DNA of 64,000 nucleotides, from positions 74,605,910-74,669,909 of the forward strand of contig JAUPFV010000001.1 in assembly GCA_036936605.1 (NCBI GenBank), given 5' to 3'. The notes below the pieces were generated by a model, which did no database searches, was not told the DNA's origin, and was given only the letters and a program-made list of their open reading frames with translations. This document shows, piece after piece, positions 10,829 to 22,600 of this stretch. Each line of letters starts with the position of its first letter. Positions within the stretch are counted from its first letter, which is position 1. Origin of the DNA: Limnanthes douglasii subsp. nivea. Lineage: Eukaryota; Streptophyta; Magnoliopsida; Brassicales; Limnanthaceae. The translations under genes were made by a program, and so were the position numbers.

Positions 10829-11113
10829 AGATCTACACATCCCTTGATCTTCAAAGTTGACAGATTGAAGTAAAGATCTCACTAGATGAAATGATTGCGA
10901 TGACTATATACGCAGCGCACCAAATTCCGGCAAACAAAAATGCTTTCAATGATTCAAAGTAACCATGAGTTCATGAGATCTACACACCCTTTATTCTTCA
11001 ATGTTGACAGATTGAAGTAAAAATCCTAACACATGAAATGATTGCTACGATTATATACGCGGTGCACCAAATTCCGGTAGACAAAAATGCCTTCAATGAT
11101 TCAAAGTAACCCA
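10829..11113. repeat. Tandem duplication, about 148-bp period, with a small reading frame
   Basis: Copy A (about 10829-10968) and copy B (about 10977-11113) share AGATCTACACA, GTTGACAGATTGAAGTAAA, GCACCAAATTCCGG and TTCAATGATTCAAAGTAAC. On the minus strand both keep the same short hydrophobic peptide (GYFESLKAFL, then GIWC-AAY/TAY, then AIIS), so the duplication copied a coding or coding-like segment. Confidence 0.75.
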
Positions 11114-11114
11114 T
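10998..11114 (-). CDS. Candidate small membrane peptide gene, function unknown
   Basis: On the minus strand a 38-codon frame starts MGYFESLKAFL and has one hydrophobic segment (GIWCTAYIIVAIIS). Upstream, a plausible 5'-UTR exon ends with a good donor at 11671|11670 (AAAG|GTAATG). An acceptor with a T-rich lead (TTTACAG) lies at 11146, giving a 525-nt leader intron. A CT-rich leader around 11.7-11.8 kb (TTCTCTTCTACTTCTCC) is typical of plant 5' UTRs. The peptide is repeated in degenerate form just downstream (see the tandem duplication). I do not recognise the family. It could equally be the relic of a larger gene or a chance frame; conservation of the peptide in the second copy is the main support. 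Confidence 0.3.
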   Translation of the reverse strand: MGYFESLKAFLSTGIWCTAYIIVAIISCVRIFTSICQH

Positions 11115-11199
11115 CAAACACCAGGAATCAAGAACATTAGGAAACCTGTAAACAAAGGAACCATCAAGAACCCTTTTTTCTCTTTTGCGATTGATCGAT

Positions 11200-11860
11200 T
11201 CCAAAACTAATCATTCATTCACAAATAGATTTTCATCAAGAATCAAGTTTGTCCAAGTCCAAACCAGTTTTTAATCAAAACTCTACACCAAAAAAAAATT
11301 CAAACTTTCAAGATCTCTCTTTCCCTCTTCCTACATTTTGAAAGTACAAAAAAGTCTCTCTCATTTCCCCCTTCACCTAAAATCTCGGTCAAGCAATCTT
11401 CTTTTCATTTCCATCCAAATTCGATAACTCAATCGAATTATAAAACTAAAAAATAAGCAATCAAATGAGAACTTTAACAAGACAATGCACTTTCCTAAAT
11501 CCTAGTTCATTTCATTTGATTCAAACAAAGCTTTAAGTATAAGATCATGCTTAACTTAGCTTCCACATCCACAATAACCAACCAAACGATCGAAACAAAT
11601 TCTCGAGTACAAACTTAATCAGAATCAATCAAGACAAAAGGGGAATTAAGAGAATCAGTAAACACATTACCTTTTGACTTAACTTGTTCAATGGTTGAAG
11701 ATGAAGAATTAGGGTTTATACCTGTAAAGAGAAAGGGGAAGATTTTTTTGGAGAAGTAGAAGAGAATCAAAGTAGACTTCTCTGGGGTATGAATCGGATC
11801 ATCCGAATTCAGGAATCCGAAAAAGGATAGAATATAAGATTACGGGTCATTTGAGCACCT
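11200..11860 (-). other. Possible 5'-UTR, leader intron and promoter of the small gene
   Basis: On the minus strand this holds a pyrimidine-rich leader, a GT-AG leader intron (11670-11146) and AT-rich sequence without long frames. No other gene is seen. Confidence 0.3.
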
Positions 11861-12052
11861 ACCAACTGGCAACTCGATCAAAGCGAGTTGTTCAACGATT
11901 GTAGATGTTTTTTTATGCTGAATATTATTTTGATATTGTGTATATTAATAACCTCGTGGCTACCAGATTTTTTTTTTCATTTGTTTAGTCCCTAGCTTTC
12001 TGTATTTCTATTAAATTTATAGTGAATATTTTTCTAATGTGATTTAGTCCAT

Positions 12053-12080
12053 ACCATCTTTAAATTATTTTAAAGATGGT
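12053..12080. repeat. Perfect short inverted repeat
   Basis: ACCATCTTTAAA is followed by TTAT and the exact reverse complement. Flanking TAGTCCAT and TAGTCCAC resemble short direct repeats. It may be a relic of a small inverted-repeat element. Confidence 0.6.
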
Positions 12081-12230
12081 TGTATAGTCCACTTTTAATA
12101 ATTTAATGCAATTGATCTATATAAAATGTTTGGTTATACTGGATATATTTTCCATATTTAAACCAATTTGTCATTATAGTAATATATTATTCATTTAGAG
12201 ATATTTACTTTTAATATGGGATATGGGTAT

Positions 12231-12254
12231 TATATATATATATATATATATATA
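12231..12254. repeat. (TA)12 microsatellite
   Basis: An uninterrupted TA tract. Confidence 0.9.
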
Positions 12255-12757
12255 AAAAGATGGTAGTTATCTATAATTTAAATTAATTTTAAACTTTTAT
12301 TAATAAAAAAGTTTACAAATTGAGGGCTAAATTTTCGCCAAAATAAAAAAATTGCGCCAAATAGTAACATCAAATTTAAGTACAAATGAAGCTATCAACA
12401 ACATGTAGCTCCAAACTTAGAGCCGAAGAAACTTCAACCAAATGTAGCCCTTCATCTTTTTGAGGCCAAGAAACTACACTCCAAGCAAAACTTTTTCAAC
12501 GATACACTTAAACCAAATCAGCTCCAATATGTGCCTTGAGACTACCAAATCAGCCCCACTCTTGAAACGCATTATTTGTCTCCAGACCAGCTCTACTATC
12601 GACTTGAGTATAAGGCAATACAACTCAAATAGCAATACTGAACACTAAACTATCAGCATGAGATTGAATCAACACCACAACTGACCAAATCAATATCAAG
12701 AACAGTCCTCCAAAAAATAGCATTATTCACTAGCAAGTTGAACACTAAGGTAAGCAT

Positions 12758-15700
12758 TCAACCATTGAAAAAATCATCACTAATGCTGCTGAGAAGTGAT
12801 ATATCCCAGCCCAAGAGCCTCGAGAATAATAATGGTTTCAGATTATTAGGAACACTGTTAGGGAGAATGGTGAATATTGTCTTAGATTTCAGAGAACATC
12901 TGGCAAGCCAATCTGGTGCCTGGTTTTCTTCTCTGAAAATATGATTTAAAGACGTGTTAGGATGAATCAACTTAATTATACACTCAAGAATAGGCTTTAA
13001 ATACCAGTGAACATTCAGATTTTGATTATGCAACATGTTTACAAGAGTCAGAGAATCAGACTCAACATCAATCAAAGACCAATTATTAGCTCTACAAATG
13101 AGCAAACCATCTAACAACGCCCTCGTCTCAGAAATAAGCGGGCTCATCTTGCCATAAAGATAGCTGGAACCAAGTAACATGTCACCATTACTATCTCTAA
13201 TAACAACAGAACCACTTGATTCACCATTGCCAAGGCATGAAGCATCAATATTCATCATTAGTCTCCTAGTAGGAGGAAGAATCCATTTGAGGTAAACAGG
13301 TCTACTCTTAGAACTAAGATGATTATAGCAACCTAAACTGTGAGCAGCATTAGTATTACCATTCCAATGAAACTTATTCCACATCATTATTTGATCTAAA
13401 GTATGAAGCATATCATTGATTTGATTGATAGCAGTGATGAAGGAGGTGTTAACACCTTTAATTTTCGATAAATTCTTAGCTTTCCATATAGTATAGAGGA
13501 TTATAGAGGGTAAGATACGTCTGACCTGAACCTTCTTTGCATTCGACCAGTACCAGACTCTACTTATATGGATAACATTCATATGAGGCGAGATGTGAAT
13601 GTTGAAAATGCCTGCATAATACAACCAAATTAACCAAGCAAACTTACAAGAAATAAAAACATGATTAGAAGTCTCACTATTACTGTAGAATTAACATTTT
13701 GATGCCAAGGAAATTCCTCTCTTCTGAATAATAGAATCAACAGATATGTATTTGTGAAGGAACTTCCAATGCATGAAAGAACACTTAGTAGGAGTTAGAT
13801 TATTCCAAATTGTTTTAAAAACATAAGAGTAAATATATTTAGTCCTCACTCCTTCCCAAGTTTCTTTCATGTTATACTTATCATTTTTTGCCAGATTCCA
13901 AATCATAGAAGCATTATTATCCACCTTTATAGAGAGTTGATTAATTCTCTCTATAACCTCAGGTTGGATAAGATTAAGAATGCTAGACAATTCTCAGCCA
14001 TTGTTGGACCAATACTTGTTAACCTTTTCACCACAAAACCACAAGTTGTTATCAGCATCATTTAACTTCAAAATAGGCTGATTATTTGTCCAATAATCAA
14101 GCCAAAAGTCAACTTGACCACTGCCCAAGCTCCATCTGATATGCTTTTCAGTAGTATCACGAATGTTCATCATTCTCTTCCAACATATTGATCCAGATTT
14201 ATAAGGATTAATCTGTAAATGATGATAAGTATGACCGTATATGCTATGCATTAAGTTAGACCAATAAGTTTTGTTTTCTCTGAAAGTTGCCCAAAGATTA
14301 TAAGAGATAGCACTTTGAATAGTTTCAAGATTTCTAACATTTAAACCTCCCTCATTATAAGCTTTACACATACTCTTCCACCTACACCAATGAACTTTAT
14401 TTTCAGCATTGTTAGACTCCTAAAGAAATCTATTAAAGATAGTTTATATCTTAGTAACAATTCCTTTAGGTAAAATATTGCTTTGCATCCAATATAGAGT
14501 GATATTCATCACGACAGATTTGATTAAAGTAAGCTTTCCCGAAAATGATAGGTGACAAGCATCCCAATCATTGATTTTGTTGCTGATTTTGCATATCAGG
14601 TTGTTGTACTTGCTGACTTTATTACTGGTGCTGATTGTCACACCTAAATAGTATGTAGGAAAATAGCTAGAAGAGAATCCAGAATTGTTAGTGATAACAT
14701 TAATCCTAGAGAAGTTAATCACAACATCCATCACAATCTTAGTTTTTTCTTTATTAATTACTTGACCAGAAATAGTTGATATCTTTGAAGAAAGTTGCAC
14801 AGATTAAGAATAGTAGATTCCGTGCAATCAGTAAACAGCAAGATATCATCAGCAAAGGCAAGACTGTTAATATTAATATTGCTTCTGCTTCCATAGTACA
14901 AAGACTTGTTAAGAGAAAAGAGAGAGTTAATACCTGTTATCAGCACCTCCTCAACAATGATGAAAAGATAAGGAGAGATAAGATCTCCTTGTCTTAAACC
15001 TTTTTTGGTTTTAAAGAAAACAAAAACTTCACCATTGACAAGCATAGACATATTAATAACAATAATAATCTTTTTAATAAGGCAAACAAATCTTGTAGAG
15101 AAACTGAACTTTCTAATGACTTTAAGAATAAAACAATGAGTCAGCTTGTCAATGCCTTTGACATATCAAGCTGAATCAAAATGTTATTATCCTTGATCTT
15201 TCTGTTAAGGTCATAAATTAACTCCTTGGCTATAAGAATGTTCTCCTTAATACACTTGCCAGGGACAAATCCTTCTTGATTATGAGAGATTATTTTGGAC
15301 AAAATAATAGAGAGCCTATTAGAAATAATTTTGGACATGATACGGTTAAGAAGAGAGCAAAGACTTATCGGTCTATAATCCTTCCACCTTAAAGAGTTAG
15401 TAAGCTTAGGAATTAAACAAATACTAGTGGCAAAGATGCCACTGGGAATGTTTTTACCAAGCATAAAATCCTTCATAGCATTGATTATGTCATATTTAAT
15501 TATGCGCCATCAACATTTATAGAAACTATGAGTGTAACCATCCAAACCTGGTGCACTTGCAGGGTTCATGTTCTTGATGATGTCCCAGATTTCAGTTTCA
15601 TCAGGAGGCTTAAGCAGGTTTTTGTTGTCCTCATAAGTGATAATGGTGGGAAATGTTATTGAGTAAATCATCATTCATACAATTCTCTTCATCATCCTTG

Positions 15701-16879
15701 TTAGCATAAGGATAATCTGTAAGAGCTTTATCAAAGAAATCAACAGCAAAAAGACCAATAGCCTTCTTGTCAGTGATCCATGTATCACTATTCTTAATAC
15801 CAATAATGTTATCTTTTCTTCGTTTTTTAACAAAGTTATGGAAAATTTTCGTATAAATATCTCATTCATTGGTCCAGTTGCAATAACATTGTTTCTTCCA
15901 TTAAACCTCCTCCATTCTCTTAGCCTTAATGAGCAAAGCATTATCTTTAGCAATGTTTTGCTTAGAATCAGTGCTTTGAAGATTCTGATGATTAAGCTCC
16001 ATTGCTAAGACTTATTCTTCTAAACTATGAACTTTGTTGAATATGTTACCAATGTTATTTCTGTTCCAGCTGATCAGACCTTTCTTGACCCTTTTTAATT
16101 TGTTCCAAAGGATGAACAAAGGATCACCTATCAACTCTTGATGCCAATTGTTTTCAACAAAAGGAAGAAAGCTCTTCTCCATAGTCCACATTTCCTGAAA
16201 CTGGAAACTAGATTTTACTCTAGTAAATTCATTAGAAATAGATATAGTAATAGGCATGTGATCTGAACAAGTCCTAACTTGATGATAAACCTTAGTATTA
16301 GAAAAATAATTAGACCATTTATTGTTGATAAAAACTCTGTCTAATCGTTTCCACTTGGAGCCAGTATAGCATGTGTCTTCTACACTCACTTGACTTATCA
16401 TTTCATTGAAATCATTAGTGTTGTTAAGGAAGAAAGTAATACAACCTATCTGTTAATCAATAGAACTAATAGCATTAAAATCACCACAAACTATCTATCT
16501 CGAATCATTAGTAGCAATACTTTAAAAATTTCCAAAGCTCTACTCTGTTAAACCTCTGGCATTTTGGATAAACAAGAGTGAGCATTACAAAGTTGTTATC
16601 ATTTTTTATGTTGATTTTAAGATTCAGGCATTGATTTAGATCATTGAGGATAACAACATATAGATCATCATGCCAGAAGATCCAAATCTCATTAGTAATG
16701 TTGTGAGCAAAGTTAACAAAACCCAGCTTATCAGCAATGAGGTTAATATCATCACCATTAATTAAAGGTTCATGGACAGCAATAAACTGAGCATTATTAT
16801 TTTTAGATAAGTAGTTGAGCATTCTAATATAAGCTTTATCTTTAATACCTCTTATATTCCAGTTAACAATGTTAATCAT
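12758..16879 (-). pseudogene. LINE-2 ORF2: endonuclease, reverse transcriptase, RNase H (many breaks)
   Basis: The start codon at 16879 opens MINIVNWNIRGIKDKA, the endonuclease N terminus. Further endonuclease motifs are VHEP (with E), LVYPKCQR, and RTCSDHMPI near 16270. The reverse transcriptase is split over several frames: DYRPISLCSLLNRIM, NILIQLDMSKA, GLRQGDLISPYLF and the FADD box in SLAFADDILLF near 14860. A CCHC-poor linker follows, then an RNase H in one long open frame (13624-12758) with MNIDASCLGNGESSGS, SETRALLDGL, DVESDSLTL and APDWLAR. At least five frameshifts or stops separate these pieces, so no enzyme is made. The RNase H part is the best-preserved segment. Confidence 0.88.
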
Positions 16880-18163
16880 TAAGAGAATTAGAAGATTTAG
16901 ATTTACTTGAACCGTTGAATTCCAAAGCTTTGATTATTTTTCTCATAGTTCTCTTCTTTCCTTTAGCAACATTTAACTTTTTATCAAATATCTCCTTGAA
17001 GCTATCTTCATCTTCATATTTATCATGTTTTCCTTGATCTTTTGGAGAGTTAGCAGTCTCCTCACATTTTTCTTTTATTTCATGCTCAGTTTGCTTAACA
17101 GAATTTCTATAATTAGTATCTTAATCTTCTCTGTAAAATTTTGGAGATTGAGTATTCCGTTCCAGGTTGATCCTTGGAGAATATTGAAGGCTTCCTATAT
17201 TATCAGTCTTAGGTGAAGAATCAGAATCCATATTAACATAATCAGTATTATTATCATTAGCTCCATAAGATAGAGCTTGAAGAGCTTCTCTGATTTATCC
17301 TTGTTTATGAGTTTTAAATCCAACAGGTTCATTCTGTTGTTGCTCATTTTCTTAATCTTTAATTTCCAAGTCTTTTATAACAACGGATTTGAGTTTGTTT
17401 GTCTTTTCACCTGCTTCATCAACCTTTTCTTTCTGAATTTTCTTGCACTTCTCTTTGCAGTGTCCCAGATGATGACAATGAGTACAATATTGTGGAATAT
17501 TCATGTACGTTATTTTGACCCAATGAACAAAGTTGGATCCAAAACCTATTTAAAAATCATTCTGGCGCTTACAGGTAACATCCATTTCAACAAGAGCAGT
17601 GCATGAGATAAATAATTTGTTTTCATCAAGAACTTTCACCACCAGCGTTTCACCTATCATGGATGCTATGGTTTAACCAAATTCTTATCATACAGGTGCT
17701 CTGGCATGTGAAGTTTGATCCAAACATGAACAAGAGGGTTTTCTTTCGTAAAGTCTCCAATTCATTTCAAGAGCCTCATTACTGTACTGCCGATGGTCCA
17801 GACGGAACGTTTCCATATTTTTCCAAGGTCTTGCTTAGTATCAAACTCAAATATGATATGTCTGGAGTCCCAAACTTTGTACCTATAAGCCGACTGAAAT
17901 TTTAATGATTCAAGAAACTGAGTCAATAGATTCCTTTTAGGTAAGGCATGCGTAAACTTGCCCACAATTGAATGCTTGGATTTGGCTTTCAAATGCTCAA
18001 GAACACCATTACTATATTAAATCGATAAATGATCAGATTTGATAGTAACAGATTCTGGTTCAAAGTCGGGTTTTTCTTCATAGCTTGAATTCTTCTTTAT
18101 AATTTCAGAATAGGATATAACATTAGCATCTGGATTGTTGTTGTTAATAGCCATAGCTTCCAT
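16872..18163 (-). pseudogene. LINE-2 ORF1: DUF4283-like and zinc-knuckle RNA-binding protein (broken)
   Basis: An ATG at 18163 opens a short Asn-rich start. A TAA follows after about 50 codons. The frame then resumes with a DUF4283-like domain (17992-17762: LLTQFLESLKFQ, SRHIIFEFDTKQDLGKIWKR). A CCHC knuckle (CTHCHHLGHCKEKC) lies at about 17447-17490. The C terminus is Lys/Ser-rich and ends SNSLND-stop at 16874-16872. That stop overlaps the ORF2 start as ATGATTAA. Frames between 17760 and 16880 are interrupted. Confidence 0.8.
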
Positions 18164-18240
18164 CAAATCAGTGGGTTTGAATAAGGAAGAGAAGAAAAGG
18201 AGGAAGAGATGCTTTCTTAGAGATCAAGAAAGAATCTTCC

Positions 18241-18540
18241 TTTTCTTGGAGAGAAAGAAACCATTCGGTATAATACTATTTTTCCAAGTTTAATAATCCT
18301 AAAGTAAATATTTATAAACACATAAATCAAAACACGTATAATTTTACTAATTATTTATTTTCATCTTTCAAAAGTACATACTTTTCAAATTTCAGCACAA
18401 TGTTTTTTTTCAAAACACATATATTCCTATTTCAAAGATAAATAAAACATTATTTATGAGTGATATTTTTAGAGATTTTTTTTCTTATTTTCATTACCAA
18501 ATTATATATAAATACGGAACGGGATCGTAATTGTTCTTTA
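18241..18540. other. AT-rich spacer upstream of LINE-2
   Basis: Noncoding, very AT-rich. No gene or element boundary is recognised. Confidence 0.5.
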
Positions 18541-18920
18541 ACAATCAAGTTACACGTAATTCCGCAACTAAAATACAATTGCTTTTATAGAATTATTTTG
18601 TAACCAAAGTCATATTTACGCAACTATTTTCTTTTTATTTACGCAACAAAGTTTTACGTAATTTCGTAACTCGACACAATTTTTTTTCGCAACCAAAATC
18701 ATATTTACACAACTATTTTTTTCTTATTTATGCAACTTATTTGCACATAATTTTTCAATTTGAACACATTTGATAATCTGCAATCCAATTACATGTAATT
18801 CCGCAACTGGAACATAATTTATTTTTTGCAACCCAATTACACATAATTATGCAACTGAAACAAATTGTTTTTCCAAGCTTATTTTGCAACCCAATTACAC
18901 ATAATTACACACCTATAAAG
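18540..18920. repeat. Degenerate tandem repeat (GCAACCCAATTACACATAATT-type)
   Basis: About seven imperfect copies combine a GCAAC-CAATTACA element with TAATTCCGCAACT and AT-rich spacers. It adjoins the first unit of the larger array. Confidence 0.7.
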
Positions 18921-18928
18921 AATAAAAA

Positions 18929-19399
18929 ATCATTTATTGATCTAGTTTTGTTCCTCTTAGAAAAATAAAAGCAATGGTATTTTCGGATATTATTTTGAGT
19001 TATGGTTTGAAAGATATGTTATTTTAAAATGTTATTTTTTACATAATTATGTATTTTCATTTAACGATCTCTCTCTTCTTTTTATTTTTCTTCGTGATTC
19101 TTTTTTTCTATATTTTCCAGTTTCATCTCTCACTTCTGTTGACAAACTGTAAACAAAAAAAGTTGCCCTAATCGATTGAATTCGATCGAAGCTTGCAAAT
19201 TGTAAATCAAATTCAGTTGAAATGACAAACAATAAATTTAATTCAATCGAATTCAACAAACTATAAATCTCTCAATCACTATACAAATTAACAGACTACG
19301 ATTAAAAGGATAAAACAGAAGAATTATAATTGAAATGTGTTTTAAGTTTCGATTTTGAGATTGTTTTGAGAAAGAAAACAATTTTGTGGTTTAAATAAG
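18929..19399. repeat. Large tandem array, unit A (left part, interrupted by Copia-1)
   Basis: Anchor sequences recur in order in the next unit: TCTAGTTTTGTTC (18941), a CTCTCTCTTC tract (about 19069), AAATCTCTCAATC (19265) and TTTTGAGAAAGAAAA (about 19364). The unit continues at 24276 beyond the Copia insertion. Confidence 0.7.
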
Positions 19400-19634
19400 T
19401 GTTAAAAAACAAAGAGAGAAATAGCCGCAGGAGGCGGCTAGGGTTTTGTGTTTTATTAGGAAATGTTCCTTTTATCTTCCATATACAGCATTCTTACCAA
19501 ACCTAAAGCACATTATTATTCTCTCCTTGTCCAAACTTGTTGCATTAGAGATATTAACTCAATAGTAAGGCTCTCAATATATAGAGAACTTAGAGGCCTA
19601 TACAAGAAAACTTAATACACTGAATATTCTAACA
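19400..19634 (-). repeat. Copia-1 3' LTR
   Basis: TGTTA...TAACA, 235 bp. The gag-pol frame ends a few bases inside it (stop at 19629-19631, after LEGEC). Confidence 0.95.
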
Positions 19635-22600
19635 CTCCCCCTCAAGTTGTGTAGTGGGATCACCAATACCCAACTTGGATAAAACTGATTTGAATGTTCT
19701 TGCAGCAACCGCTTTTGTCAGGATGTCTGCCAGTTGGTCTTCGGATCTAACAAACGGAAGTTTGACTGTCCCATCTTCAATCTTTTCTTTTATGAAGTGC
19801 CTATCTATTTCAACGTGCTTTGTTCTATCGTGTTGTACTAGGTTCCATGAAATCTTAATCGCAGCTTGATTATCGCACATTAACTGAGTTGGACACTTCA
19901 GAGGAGATCTGATTTCTTTCATTATCTTCTTTAATTAAAGTATCTCGGCAATCCCTTTACGATTCCTCTAAATTCTGATTCAGCACTTGACAATGATACT
20001 ACTTTCTGTTTATTACTCCTCCAAGTCACCAAGTTACCTCCAGGAAGAGTAAAGTAGCCAGCAGTTGATCGCTTGTCGTTAGGATTCCCTCCCCAATCAG
20101 CATCTGTGAATACTTCAACATCAAGGTGTCAATTTTTCTTAACAATTATGCCGCTTCCTGGTGTGCCTTTGAGATATCGAATAATCCTCATTATTTCCTC
20201 CATATGGTGTTCTTGAGGATGATGCATGAACTGGCTAACTACTCCCACCGCGTATGCAATGTCGGGTCGTGTGTAAGCCAGGTAAATCAATTTTCTCACC
20301 AACCTTTGGTACCTTTCTTTACTCGCTGGTGTGGCCCCTTCAATTATCTTTAGTTTGTGATTCAAAACCATAGGAGTGTCAGTTGGTTCGCAATCCACCA
20401 TGCCAACTTCAGCTAATAAATCTAATATATATTTTCGTTGGGAGATATAAATCCCTCCTCTTGACCTAAGAACTTTGATTCCTAGGAAATACTTCAATCC
20501 CTCAAAGTCTTTCATTTCAAACTTCTTGAAGAGGTTTTTCCTAAAAGAGCTAATTTCTTCTTCGTCATTCCCCGTTATAATCATATCGTCGACATATATT
20601 ATAAGACAAGTATCTAATTCTCCTCTCTTTTTATAAAACAAGGTATGATCCCCATTACTCTGTTTGTAGCTATACTGCTTCATTGCCATTGTAAATCTCC
20701 CAAACCAAGCACGAGGAGACTGTTTGAGCCCATATAATGCCTTTTTCAGTTTGCATACCTCATTTTCTTGAAAACCATCAGAGAACCCTGGTGGGGGTTC
20801 CATATATACATCTTATTCCAAGTCTCTATGTAAGAAAGCATTCTTTACATCAAATTGATGAAGAGGCCAATCTTTATTCGCGGCTATTGAAAGTAAAACT
20901 CTGATAGTGTCAATCTTTGCAACTGGAGAGAACGTTTCAGAGTAGTCTATACCATATGTTTGTGTATATCATTTGGCAACCAATCTTGCCTTGTGTCGCT
21001 CAATGGTGCCATCGAATTTATATTTTATATTAAACACCCATCTACACCCGACTGCTTTCTTCCCTTGTGGTAACACACAATTCTCCCATGTACCATTTTT
21101 TAGAGCTTCCATTTCGGTATTCATTGCCTCATGTCATTCAGTCATCTTCTTAGCTTCTTGAGCTGTTTTAGGGATTTGTTCAGAGAGAATAGTATCTGAA
21201 AACACCTTTGCAATCTTCGTCACTCCTTTCCTGTCTGTTTTTACTGGATATATGGAAACACGAGGAACGTGTTCCGGTGAATATCGGTCAGGAGGAACTC
21301 CTCTATTTTTTCTTGGGGGAAGAACCAAAGTTTGAGTTTCAACAAATGAACTTCCTGAAATGTCATGGTCAGTAGCATTTTGTGAATTATGACATTGTAA
21401 ATTGTTTACCTCTTGATGGACATTTTCTTCGGTTGATTCGCTGGTAGTATCCATGGCATTTATTTCTTGTTGGACATTGTCTTAATCATTGGTGGTAAGA
21501 ACTGCCTCGTCAGTCTCCTTTATGTTGGAAGAGGCGTGTTCGGTGGCGCCATCAACCGACTGTGTCGGCACATCCTCAAAGTAACTTTCATATAGCAACC
21601 AGTCGAGTGATTCACTTACTTTCTCCCCCTGAGCACGAGATTGGTGGTAAAAATAATAATCAGATTCTAAGAAGTCACAGCCCATGGTGACATGGATTCG
21701 ACGAGTAACCGGATTGTAACACCGATATCCCATTTGATAAACACCGTACCCAACAAATACACACTTTTCAGCACACGGATTAAATTTACTTCGACTAGTT
21801 TTAGGGATATCAACAAACACCGAACAACCAAAGACACGAGGTGGTAAGGTCATAACAGATGGAATTGTAACTTGGGTGGCAAGCACTTGTAATGGAGTTT
21901 TATTTCCTAGAAATCGGGTTGGTAGACGATTTGCAAGATACGTAGCTGTAGCAAGAGCTTCTGGCCAAAGAGAATGAGGAACTCTAGATTCAATCATAAT
22001 AGCACGAGTTTTTTTCAAGTAAAGTACGATTTTTTTGTTCTGAAGTACCGGTTTGTTGAGGTGTGTTTGGACAAGTGGTTTGATGGATAAGACCATTTGT
22101 TTTGAAACAATTATGCATTTTGTGGTTGTCAAACTCTGTGCCATTATCAGAACGGAGAATCTGTATTTTTTTTCAAATTGAGTCAAAATAATTTTGTAAA
22201 AACAAACAAATATTTCTGGTACTTCCGATTTATTTTTCATAAAGTATATCCAAGTCATTCTTGAGAAATCATCCACAAATAAAACAAAGTATCTGATTTG
22301 ATTGTTAGTGGAATTTGGTGTTGGACCCTAAACATCAGAATGGATTAGCAAAAAAACATAATCAACTCTAGTATTACTCTGATTAAATGAGACCCTAAGA
22401 TTTTTTGCAAGAATGCAGGTTTCACATTTCTCATGAATGGAATTATTCAAAAAAAAGACTAGGAAACAAACTTTTAAGATAGCTAAAAGAATGATGACCA
22501 AGTCGCCGGTGCCATAACCAAAGTTTCCTTTCGGTTGTTCCGTGAGCAAGCATGGCATGCCCGTTATGAACTACCTCATCCACATAATAGAGACCTCCTT

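Larger units (their letters stand above)
11861..12430. other. AT-rich intergenic DNA
   Basis: No reading frame is supported. It contains a perfect 12-bp-arm hairpin at 12053-12080 (arms ACCATCTTTAAA), a T run at 11968-11977, and a (TA)n tract at 12231-12254. Confidence 0.6.
12430..18240 (-). mobile_element. LINE-2: L1-type retrotransposon with C-terminal RNase H, near full length, decayed
   Basis: Reads leftward: leader, ORF1, ORF2 and a 3' region. It has the same domain order as LINE-1 and LINE-3. ORF1 and ORF2 overlap by 8 nt. The ends are approximate because no A tail or target-site duplication could be located with confidence. Many frame breaks show that it is older than LINE-1. Confidence 0.85.
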
